Assembly (NCBI RefSeq): GCF_015354055.1
Contig: NZ_JACHTM010000002.1
Coordinates: 620,001-684,000 of the forward strand
Reading direction: 5' to 3'
Source of the DNA: Thermaurantiacus tibetensis
GTDB taxonomy: Bacteria > Pseudomonadota > Alphaproteobacteria > Sphingomonadales > Sphingomonadaceae
DNA: 64,000 nt
Shown one piece after another: positions 57,241-64,000 of this stretch; the first letter of the stretch is position 1; each line of letters begins with the position of its first letter. A model generated the notes under the pieces. It did no database searches, was not told the DNA's origin, and saw only the letters and a program-made list of their open reading frames with translations. A program made the translations under genes and the position numbers.

Positions 57241-58251
57241 TCAGGGGCGGGGGGCGGCGGCGACCAGGAGGGCGGCGCGCCCGAGAAGGTCGCCGGGGCT
57301 TCGTGAACGCTTGATGGCCCGCTCTGCCTCGACGAGGGCGGCAAGCGCCGCTTCGAGGCGCGCAAGCGGCCAGCGCGGGAGCGCGGCGACCAGCCGGTCC
57401 CGCAGTGCCAGGGGAAAGACCGGCGGGCGACGCGCCTCGACCGCGGTCCGCGGCGTCGCCCCGGCATCGACGGCGCGGCGCAGCGCGGCGAGCAGCAGAA
57501 GCCGGCGGCCGGCCATCCGCAGGAGCGGAATGCTGCTTTCGGACCCCCAGGCCTGAAGCTCGCGGTCGAGCGCGGGAAGGTCGCCGGCGACCAGCGCGTC
57601 AAGGAGGCGGTCGAGGCTTTCGCCCGGGCTTCCGGCGACAAGGGCCGAGAACAGGGGGGGCGGCACCCGCGCGGGCCGTTCCGGGCTCGCCGCGACCGCC
57701 GTGGCGAGCTTCGCAAGCTCCGCGGCCAGCACCTGGAGGTTGCCGTCGGCCGCCGCCCAGAGCGCGGCATCCTGCCCCGGGCCGAGAAGGACGCCCGCCG
57801 CCATCGCTGCCTCGGCAACGAGGCGCGGCCACTCGCGCGCGTCGGGCTCGTAGGCGGCGACCGCACGGGCAAGCGGATGCGCCTCGGCCAGCTGGCGCAA
57901 GGATGACCCGCGCGGAAGATTGCCCGCCGTCACGAGCACGGGGTTGGCGACGGCCGGGGCTTCGAGCAGCAGGCGGACGGCCTCGGCCGCCTCGTCGCCG
58001 GCGCCATCGATACGGACCAGCTGCCGCTCGCCGAAGAGGGAGAGGCTCGCGGCGGCCTCGAGAAGTCGCCCGGGCGCTTCGGCCAGCGGCACGCCGCCGA
58101 GGTCGGTGGTGGCTGCGGCCGAAAGCGCGCGGCGGGCGGCGGCGGCAAGGGCCTCGACGCCGCCCGTGTCAGGCCCGAAGGCGAGCCAGAGACGCACCCG
58201 GGGATCGGGCGCCTCGAGCGCGGCGAGCCAGGCGGCCCGCTTCAGGAGCAT
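57241..58251 (-). CDS. holA: DNA polymerase III subunit delta
   Basis: Clamp-loader delta subunit that opens the beta clamp; 336 residues. It has the divergent sequence expected of alphaproteobacterial HolA: RVRLWLAFGPDTGGVEALAA, LSLFGERQLVRIDGAGDEAA and the C-terminal GDLPALDRELQAWGSESSIP. ATG shares bases with the lptE stop (TGATG). In many alphaproteobacteria holA lies beside parB; here the neighbour is a two-component system. Confidence 0.88.
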   Translation of the reverse strand: MLLKRAAWLAALEAPDPRVRLWLAFGPDTGGVEALAAAARRALSAAATTDLGGVPLAEAPGRLLEAAASLSLFGERQLVRIDGAGDEAAEAVRLLLEAPAVANPVLVTAGNLPRGSSLRQLAEAHPLARAVAAYEPDAREWPRLVAEAAMAAGVLLGPGQDAALWAAADGNLQVLAAELAKLATAVAASPERPARVPPPLFSALVAGSPGESLDRLLDALVAGDLPALDRELQAWGSESSIPLLRMAGRRLLLLAALRRAVDAGATPRTAVEARRPPVFPLALRDRLVAALPRWPLARLEAALAALVEAERAIKRSRSPGDLLGRAALLVAAAPRP

Positions 58252-58763
58252 CAGCTGCCCCGGCGGGCGAAGATGGCAAGCCGGCCGACGATCTGCTCGG
58301 CGATGGCCTCGGCCAGCCGCTCGCTTGCCGTGACCTCGGCTGCGACCACCGCATATTCGGAGGCGACGACGTCGATCCCGGCATCGGCGCCAGCGACCGA
58401 CTCGAACACCTTGCGGCCAGTCTCCGTCTCGACGAGGGCGTAGCGGGCCCTGAGCGTCCGCCGCTCGCGAACGATCGTGTTGTCGCCGCGCACGCCAAAT
58501 CCTTCGATCCGGTCGTCGAGGGTGACGTCGAGCCGGTAGCGTGGCGCCGCGCCTGCCCCTTGCGGGGCAAGCCGGCTGACGAGCTGGTCGCGCACGAGGA
58601 AGCCGGTGCGCTCGGGGATGGGAGAGACCTCCACGCCACCGAGAAGGCCGGTGGCGGCCGCACCCGTCGACGCGGAGTAGACCGGGCGGAGCTGGCAGGC
58701 GGGAAGCACGGCGAGACACGCGACCGCGGCGAGGAGGGGCAAGAGGGGGCGCGGCGGACTCAT
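58251..58763 (-). CDS. lptE: LPS-assembly lipoprotein LptE
   Basis: Outer-membrane lipoprotein that plugs LptD in LPS export; 170 residues. The lipobox is LPAC after a hydrophobic signal ([17 protein letters not shown]), then LRPVYS, the usual LptE start. ATG overlaps the leuS stop (ATGA) and the stop overlaps holA. The leuS-lptE-holA order supports the assignment, since sequence alone is weakly conserved. Confidence 0.87.
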   Translation of the reverse strand: MSPPRPLLPLLAAVACLAVLPACQLRPVYSASTGAAATGLLGGVEVSPIPERTGFLVRDQLVSRLAPQGAGAAPRYRLDVTLDDRIEGFGVRGDNTIVRERRTLRARYALVETETGRKVFESVAGADAGIDVVASEYAVVAAEVTASERLAEAIAEQIVGRLAIFARRGS

Positions 58764-61321
58764 GCGACGAGATTGACGAGCCGGTCGGGCACCACGATCA
58801 CCTTGCGCGGGGCCTTGCCGGCAAGGGCCCGGACGGCACCGGGAGCGGCCAGGGCACGGGCCTCGAGCTCAGCGCGGTCGAGCCCGCGGGGGACGACCAG
58901 GGTGTCGCGCAGCCGCCCGTTGACCTGGATGGCGAGCGTCACCTCGTCGTCGACGAGGAGCGCCGGGTCGGCGACCGGCCAGGGCGCATCGGCGATGAGG
59001 CCGTCCTCGCCGAGCATCGCCCATGCCTCCTCGGCGACATGAGGCACCATGGGCGACGCCAGGAGGAGCAGAGTGCGGGCAGCGAAGGCGCGATCGACGG
59101 AAGGACCGGCGCGCTCGATTCCGTTCGCAAGCTCGTGGGCGCGGGCCACCGCCTTGTTGAACTGGAGCCGGTCGATGTCGGCCGTCATGCCGGCGATGGT
59201 GCGGTGGGCAAGGCGGCGCAGCACGAGATCCTCGCCACCGGCGCGATCGCGGGCGAGGCGGGCGATGCGCCACAGGCGCTGGACGAAGCGCGCCGCTCCC
59301 TCGATGCCCGCAATCGACCAGGCGAGGTCGCGGTCTGGCGGGCTGTCGGAGAGCATGAACCAGCGAACGGCGTCGGCGCCGTAGCGGTCGAGGATGGAGT
59401 CGGGGTCGACGACGTTCTTCTTCGACTTCGACATCTTCTCGGCCCGCCCCTGGGTGACCGGAAGCCCCGTTTCCCGCTCCACCCAGAGGTCGCCGCGCCG
59501 CTCGACGGCAGCAGGCTCGAGCCAGCGGCCGTCGGCGGCGCGGAAGGTCTCGTGGGTGACCATGCCCTGGGTGAAGAGGCCGGCGAAGGGTTCGGCAAAG
59601 CCGAGCCGGCCAAGCGCGTGGAGCGCGCGCGTGAAGAAGCGGGCGTAGAGCAGGTGGAGAATCGCGTGCTCGACGCCGCCGATGTACTGGGCGACGGGCA
59701 GCCAGCTCTCCGCCTCGGCGCGGTCGAACGGGGCAGCGTCCGACGGGCCGGCGAATCGGAGGAAGTACCAGGAGGAGTCGACGAAGGTGTCGAGCGTGTC
59801 GGTGTCGCGCTCGGCGGGACCGCCGCAGGCCGGGCAGGGGACGTGCTTCCACGTGGGGTGGAGGTCGAGGAGCTTGCCCGGCCGGTCGAAGGCGACGTCG
59901 GGCGGGAGCGTGACCGGAAGCTGGTCGCGGGGCACGGGTACCACGCCGCAGACCGGGCAGTGGATGACGGGAATGGGCGTGCCCCAGTAGCGCTGGCGGG
60001 AGACTCCCCAGTCGCGCAGGCGGAAGAGGGTGGTGCCCTCGCCCCAGCCCTCCGCCTCGGCACGGGCGATGACTGCGGCCTTGGCCTCCTCCACCTCGAG
60101 GCCGTCGAGAAAGCCGGAGTTCACGAGCCGGCCGGGGCCGACATAGGCCTCCTCGCCGATGGGCGCCTCGTCCTCGCCGGGAGCGGCCACCACGCGGAGG
60201 ACAGGAAGCATGTACTTCCGCGCGAAGTCGAGGTCGCGCTGGTCGTGCGCCGGACAGCCGAAGAGGGCTCCGGTGCCATAGTCCATGAGGACGAAGTTGG
60301 CGACGAAGACCGGGAGACGGCGCTCGGGCAGGAGCGGGTGGATGACGGCAAGGCCGGTGTCGAACCCGCGCTTCTCCGCCGTCTCGATCTCGGCGGCGGA
60401 CGTGCCTGTTCGCCGGCATTCGGCGATGAAGGCGGCAAGGCGCGGGTTGGTCTCGGCAAGGGCGAGCGACAGCGGATGGTCCGGGGCGAGGGCGGCGAAG
60501 CTCGCGCCGAAGAGCGTGTCGGGCCGGGTGGTGAAGACGTCGAAGTGGGCGGGCAGGCCCGGCGGCGGATCCGCAAGCGCGAAGCGGAACCTGAGGCCCC
60601 GCGATTTGCCGATCCAGTTCTCCTGCATGAGGCGGACCTTCTCCGGCCAGCCGTCGAGGGTGGCGAGCGCGGCGTGCAGCTCCTCGGCGAACGCGGTGAT
60701 GCGGAAGAACCACTGGGTGAGCTTACGGCGCTCGACGGGCGCGCCGGAGCGCCAGCCGCGGCCATCGATCACCTGCTCGTTCGCGAGCACCGTCTGGTCG
60801 ACAGGGTCCCAGTTCACGTCCGCCTCGCGGCGGGTTACGAGGCCGGCCTCGAGGAAGTCGAGGAAGAGGGCCTGCTCGTGTCCATAGTAGGCGGGATCGC
60901 AGGTGGCGAACTCGCGGGTCCAGTCGATCGCGAGGCCGAGACGGCGGAGCTGGGCGCGCATGGTGGCGATGTTGGCGCGGGTCCAGGTCTCGGGGTGGAT
61001 GCCGCGCTCGATCGCGGCATTTTCGGCCGGCAGGCCGAACGCATCCCAGCCCATGGGATGGAGAACGTCATGCCCCTGCATGCGCCGCACCCGGGCCAGC
61101 ACGTCGCCCATGGTGTAGTTACGGACATGGCCCATGTGGATGCGCCCCGAGGGGTAGGGGAACATCTCGAGAATCATGGTGCGCGGCCGGCCGGTCGGCG
61201 CCCGCGGCGCACGGAAGGTTTGCCGCTCCTCCCAGACGCGCTGCCAGCGGGCGTCAGCTTCGGACGGGGAGAAGGTCTCAGGATCGGCGGACGCTTGCCG
61301 GGGAAGCTCGGGGGCGTTCAC
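58760..61321 (-). CDS. leuS: Leucyl-tRNA synthetase
   Basis: Class I synthetase charging tRNA-Leu, 853 residues. The HIGH motif is in [20 protein letters not shown] and KMSKS in [16 protein letters not shown]. The CP1 editing domain (about 220-420) contains the conserved [12 protein letters not shown], and a zinc-like CPVCG/CPACG pair lies nearby (ViHCPVCG, PCPACGG). The start is GTG at 61321 with AGGGGGAG just upstream. It is the first of three overlapping genes. Confidence 0.96.
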   Translation of the reverse strand: MNAPELPRQASADPETFSPSEADARWQRVWEERQTFRAPRAPTGRPRTMILEMFPYPSGRIHMGHVRNYTMGDVLARVRRMQGHDVLHPMGWDAFGLPAENAAIERGIHPETWTRANIATMRAQLRRLGLAIDWTREFATCDPAYYGHEQALFLDFLEAGLVTRREADVNWDPVDQTVLANEQVIDGRGWRSGAPVERRKLTQWFFRITAFAEELHAALATLDGWPEKVRLMQENWIGKSRGLRFRFALADPPPGLPAHFDVFTTRPDTLFGASFAALAPDHPLSLALAETNPRLAAFIAECRRTGTSAAEIETAEKRGFDTGLAVIHPLLPERRLPVFVANFVLMDYGTGALFGCPAHDQRDLDFARKYMLPVLRVVAAPGEDEAPIGEEAYVGPGRLVNSGFLDGLEVEEAKAAVIARAEAEGWGEGTTLFRLRDWGVSRQRYWGTPIPVIHCPVCGVVPVPRDQLPVTLPPDVAFDRPGKLLDLHPTWKHVPCPACGGPAERDTDTLDTFVDSSWYFLRFAGPSDAAPFDRAEAESWLPVAQYIGGVEHAILHLLYARFFTRALHALGRLGFAEPFAGLFTQGMVTHETFRAADGRWLEPAAVERRGDLWVERETGLPVTQGRAEKMSKSKKNVVDPDSILDRYGADAVRWFMLSDSPPDRDLAWSIAGIEGAARFVQRLWRIARLARDRAGGEDLVLRRLAHRTIAGMTADIDRLQFNKAVARAHELANGIERAGPSVDRAFAARTLLLLASPMVPHVAEEAWAMLGEDGLIADAPWPVADPALLVDDEVTLAIQVNGRLRDTLVVPRGLDRAELEARALAAPGAVRALAGKAPRKVIVVPDRLVNLVA

Positions 61322-61330
61322 GCTCTCCCC

Positions 61331-61825
61331 CTAGCGCGGCATGACCGCCGCCTGGCGCAGGTTCCGCGCACGCTCGAGGATGATCTCCTCGAGGCGCTGG
61401 ACCGTGCCGGCCCGGACGGGGGCCTGCACCCACTGCCCGCCCTGGCGGACCTGGCGGATGGCCGAGACCTGAAGGGCGTCGGCCCGGAGCGCCGCATCGA
61501 GGATGAGCACCTGCACCTTCATGCGCTCGTCGGGCTGGTTCGGGTTCTGATACCAGTCCGTCACGATGACGCCGCCGGCCGAGTCGACCGTGGCCAGCGG
61601 CATGAACTGGAGGGTCGAGAGCGCCGACTGCCACAGCCAGCTGTTAACTCCGATGGCAGTGATCTCCGGGCGGGCAACTGCGGGCTCCGGCTTCCCCCGC
61701 CGCTTGCAGCCGGCAAGCGCGAGCGCGGCGGCGAGGACCGCGAAAAGCAGAAGACCTCCTGACCGGACGCCCTCGCGGCCATGCCGGGCCGGGCCAACGC
61801 CGACTGCCTTGTGCGCTCGAGCCAA
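61331..61825 (-). CDS. DUF3576 lipoprotein
   Basis: An exported lipoprotein with lipobox LAGC following SGGLLLFAVLAAALALAGC, and a DUF3576 body (EITAIGVNSWLWQSALSTLQ, then VIVTDWYQNPNQPDERMKV). Function unknown. The start is unsure: TTG at 61825 has a GGGAG site 8 nt upstream and gives 164 residues; ATG at 61885 gives 184 residues with a very long pre-lipobox region. It is 9 nt upstream of leuS, its constant neighbour in related bacteria. Confidence 0.75.
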   Translation of the reverse strand: MARAHKAVGVGPARHGREGVRSGGLLLFAVLAAALALAGCKRRGKPEPAVARPEITAIGVNSWLWQSALSTLQFMPLATVDSAGGVIVTDWYQNPNQPDERMKVQVLILDAALRADALQVSAIRQVRQGGQWVQAPVRAGTVQRLEEIILERARNLRQAAVMPR

Positions 61826-62047
61826 CCGTTTCTCTCCCTGCTGGCACCGCTGCCGGAACGCAGCGGGAGAGGGCATACCCGTCATCCGGGCTTCATGCCA
61901 GCGCGCTAGGGTGCTTGGCAGCGGCCGGGTGTCGGCCTCCGTTGCAGCCCCGCCACAGCGGGGCGAAAAGGGGGCGAAAATGCGGCAGGGCGGCCGGCGA
62001 GCGCGTTCGACCGTGGGACTCGGGCGCGAGGCGAGGTAGGGGGAGAT

Positions 62048-62821
62048 ATGGTCCGGCTGGGCGAATCGGTGGTGGAGTGGGCAGCGACGGGCGCCGTGAC
62101 CCTCGGGCTTGCCGTTCTCTTTGCGGGCACTCCCGCCGCAGCCTCATCCCGGAAGGCGCCGGACGCTGAAGGCCCCGGGTTCGGCCTTCGCGCGGAACCG
62201 GCGCAGGCCTCGGCAGCCCCTTCGCTCGACTTCAGCCGCTTCAACTTCACGCTCCCCGGGGATGCCGCGCGAGCCGGCCTGCCTGGCGGCGTACCCGGCC
62301 CGGAGCGGAGCTTCCGGTTCACGCCGTCCCGGTCGTCGGACCGGCGGCCGGTGACGGTCGGGGTGACGACGCGGCCGGTCGTGGCGACGACCGAGGCGGC
62401 GTCGCCATCGCTCCGCAGCGTGCTTGGGGCCGGCGGCAACCCGAGCGCCGGAGCGTCGGGCTACAGCGTGGACATGAGCCTCGACTGGCAGCGCTTCTCG
62501 CTTTCGGGAGGGGTCAGCCGCATCAACCCTGGCGGCGCGGGCGCACAGCGGCAGGAGCTCGACATCGGCCTCGCCTACGGCGGACGTCGCTGGCGCACCG
62601 GGATCATCGCCTCGACCGAGACAGGGTCGCTCATCGGTGCGCCGCTGGCGGCCGGCCGGAGCGAGCGGCTCGGGCTCGAGGCCGCGGGCGCCGTCAGCCT
62701 GTCACGGTCGCTCGCGGTGACCGGCGGGCTCCGCTACCGGACGGCCCCGCTCTCGCCTGGCCCCCTCGAGCCGAACCGCGAGGACGAGCGCGTCTACGTG
62801 GGCGGCGCCCTGTCGTTCTGA
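62048..62821 (+). CDS. Exported hypothetical protein, candidate outer-membrane beta-barrel
   Basis: A 257-residue protein with a signal-peptide-like N-terminus (VTLGLAVLFAGTPAAASS, cleaved near residue 33) and a C-terminal half of alternating strands (YSVDMSLDWQRFSLSGGVSR, then LDIGLAYGGRRWRTGIIAS). It ends VYVGGALSF, with the terminal Phe typical of barrel proteins. No domain name can be given. ATG at 62048 follows a GGGGGAG site. The 3' end overlaps the convergent ThiE-like gene by 28 nt. Confidence 0.65.
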   Translation: MVRLGESVVEWAATGAVTLGLAVLFAGTPAAASSRKAPDAEGPGFGLRAEPAQASAAPSLDFSRFNFTLPGDAARAGLPGGVPGPERSFRFTPSRSSDRRPVTVGVTTRPVVATTEAASPSLRSVLGAGGNPSAGASGYSVDMSLDWQRFSLSGGVSRINPGGAGAQRQELDIGLAYGGRRWRTGIIASTETGSLIGAPLAAGRSERLGLEAAGAVSLSRSLAVTGGLRYRTAPLSPGPLEPNREDERVYVGGALSF

Positions 62822-63378
62822 CCCGGCCGGCACGGCGCCCAGCCGACGATGGCCGCGAACCCGTGCAGGCGGGAGCGAACGCCACGAGGAAGTCTGCGGA
62901 AGCGCCGGAGGTTCAGGCCGCCGAGTGCGACGACCGGAGCGGGCGCGCGGCGGGCGATCCGGGCCAGGCCGAGGAGGCCGAGGGGGTGCGCGCCCGGGTG
63001 GGAGGCGGTCGCAAAGACGGGCGACACGAAGAGGAGATCGGCGCGAAGTCGCGTTGCCCGCGCGCGTTCGCGCATGTCATGGACGGCAGCGGTGAGAAGC
63101 CGGGGCCGGGGAAGCGGCAGCCGGGCGACGTGGCCGGGGAGATGGACACCGTCGGACCGGGTGCCGTGCGGCGGCTGTGCGACGAGAACGAGGTGCCCGC
63201 GGCGCCGCGCGGCCCGCCGCACTTGGGCAAGGCAGGCGAGGCGAGCGGCGGGCGAGAGCCCGTAGTGCCGGAAGACGATCCCGCTGCGGCAAGGCAGCGC
63301 CGCGATCGCAGCAGGGAGCCAGTCGCCGAGGCGCTCGTCGGTGAAGAGCCAGGTGCGGGGAAGCTGTTGCCGGAGCAT
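62794..63378 (-). CDS. Thiamine-phosphate synthase family (ThiE/TenI-like) protein
   Basis: A 194-residue TIM-barrel-like protein of the ThiE/TenI superfamily: PRTWLFTDERLGDWLPAAIA at the start, DGVHLPGH, FVSPVFATASHPGAHPLG and VVALGGLNLRRF. True ThiE has a richer phosphate site (GGI..N); here the catalytic details are incomplete, so a ThiE-like or TenI role is more cautious. ATG at 63378. The start lies 24 nt from the divergent yggS start. Confidence 0.7.
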   Translation of the reverse strand: MLRQQLPRTWLFTDERLGDWLPAAIAALPCRSGIVFRHYGLSPAARLACLAQVRRAARRRGHLVLVAQPPHGTRSDGVHLPGHVARLPLPRPRLLTAAVHDMRERARATRLRADLLFVSPVFATASHPGAHPLGLLGLARIARRAPAPVVALGGLNLRRFRRLPRGVRSRLHGFAAIVGWAPCRPGQNDRAPPT

Positions 63379-63402
63379 GGCCCGAGGCCGTAGGCCGGGC
63401 GC

Positions 63403-64000
63403 GTGAAGAAGGCCATTGCCCCTCCCCCGCCGACGCTTGCAGGCGGCCCGGCAGAGCGCCTTGCGCGGCTTGCCGATGGGCTGAGAGCTGCCGCCGCGCG
63501 TGGCGGGCATCTGCCGCCCCGCGTTGTGGCAGTTGCGAAGACCTTTCCGGCGGAAGCGGTGCGACCGTTCCTCAAGGCGGGGCATCGGCTGTTCGGGGAG
63601 AACCGGGTCCAGGAGGCGCAGGCGAAATGGCCGGCGCTTAAGGAGGAATGGCCCGAGGTGGAGCTCCACCTCGTGGGCCAGCTGCAGTCGAACAAGGCCG
63701 AGGCGGCGGTCGCACTGTTCGACGCAATCCATTCGCTCGACCGGCCGTCGCTGGTGACCGCTTTGGCGCGGGCCGTCGCGCGCGCCGGGCGGACGCCGAG
63801 GCTCTTCGTCCAGGTGAACATTGGCGCGGAGCCGCAGAAGGGCGGCGTGGCGATTCCGGAGCTGCCGACGCTGCTCGCCCAGGCGCGGGATGCCGGCCTT
63901 CCGGTCCGGGGGCTGATGTGCGTTCCGCCGGCGGACAGGGAGCCTTCGCCCTACTTCGCGCTGCTTGCCAAGCTGGCGCGACGGCACGGGCTTGAGGGGC
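63403..64000 (+). CDS. YggS/PLPBP family pyridoxal phosphate homeostasis protein (3' end cut)
   Basis: The first 199 residues of a PLP-binding alanine-racemase-fold protein that controls free PLP; the family is about 220-230. The PLP lysine is in VVAVAKTFPAEAV, followed by GHRLFGENRVQEAQAKWPAL, HLVGQLQSNKAEAAV, NIGAEPQKGGV and GLMCVPP. The start is GTG at 63403 (VKKAIAPP), as no ATG is available. The frame runs off the window. The yggS-thiE-DUF3576-leuS neighbourhood is typical of this bacterial group. Confidence 0.9.
   Translation, partial: MKKAIAPPPPTLAGGPAERLARLADGLRAAAARGGHLPPRVVAVAKTFPAEAVRPFLKAGHRLFGENRVQEAQAKWPALKEEWPEVELHLVGQLQSNKAEAAVALFDAIHSLDRPSLVTALARAVARAGRTPRLFVQVNIGAEPQKGGVAIPELPTLLAQARDAGLPVRGLMCVPPADREPSPYFALLAKLARRHGLEG

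Noticed and set aside
59849-59858. TCCACGTGGG-type sequence as a parS site
   Set aside because: Right arm does not match and it lies inside leuS, where the codons explain it.

Overview
The window is very GC-rich, almost gap-free bacterial chromosome. It fits an alphaproteobacterium, most likely of the Rhodospirillales/Acetobacterales type, though species cannot be named from sequence alone. Support: two GAAC-N7-GAAC LexA boxes (the alphaproteobacterial form) beside imuA and dnaE2; an HdaA-type DnaA regulator behind a DUF2066 protein; small alphaproteobacterial families (DUF6489, DUF3576, DUF2459); and the leuS-lptE-holA string. No rRNA, tRNA, CRISPR array, insertion sequence or prophage was recognised.

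Layout. 1-5.4 kb (-): CaiB-type CoA transferase (cut by the edge), CPA2 K+/H+ antiporter, NifU-like Fe-S scaffold, then radA-cvpA-cysS up to 6.8 kb. 7-9.6 kb: three coupled small genes (YdcH, DksA/TraR zinc finger, DUF6489), a secreted methyltransferase, a small Cys-rich secreted protein, a pirin. 9.6-14.3 kb: M1 aminopeptidase and a KtrAB-like K+ uptake pair. 14.4-20 kb: the SOS mutasome imuA-imuB-dnaE2. 20-27.3 kb: TetR regulator, a DNA-binding/terminase-small-subunit-like protein, the PrsK-PrsR two-component pair and a GMC oxidoreductase. 27.3-33 kb: purN/purM, DUF2066, hdaA, ppk1. 33-37.3 kb: P-type ATPase and selO, overlapping tail to tail. 37.4-42 kb: prfB with an intact programmed +1 frameshift site, scpB, tatABC, gabD. 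42-45.5 kb: a winged-helix/HNH nuclease behind a TetR regulator, DUF2459 protein, MDR oxidoreductase, small hypothetical. 45.5-54.6 kb: hemW, rdgB, rph (-) divergent from hrcA-grpE (+), then a YgiN-like monooxygenase, metallopeptidase-like protein, PCuAC copper chaperone, dnaK and dnaJ. 54.6-64 kb: UPF0114 membrane protein, an 18-bp palindrome matching the chromosomal parS centromere, a LytS/LytTR two-component pair, holA, lptE, leuS, DUF3576 lipoprotein, a beta-barrel candidate, ThiE-like protein and a YggS-family gene (cut by the edge).

How it works together. Most genes are housekeeping: chaperones, tRNA charging, translation termination, Tat export, purine synthesis, LPS transport, replication. 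The more distinctive signals are the perfect parS-type palindrome about 2 kb from holA (inferred to mark the origin-proximal domain); the SOS mutasome with a LexA box at each transcription unit; the self-regulating prfB frameshift site; a 38-residue in-frame tandem duplication in the HemW N-terminus; an isolated PrsK/PrsR pair with no exosortase genes nearby; and a winged-helix/HNH nuclease in a TetR operon with a good candidate operator. Genes are tightly packed, with many ATGA, GTGA or TGATG overlaps and several convergent pairs overlapping by 4-46 nt.
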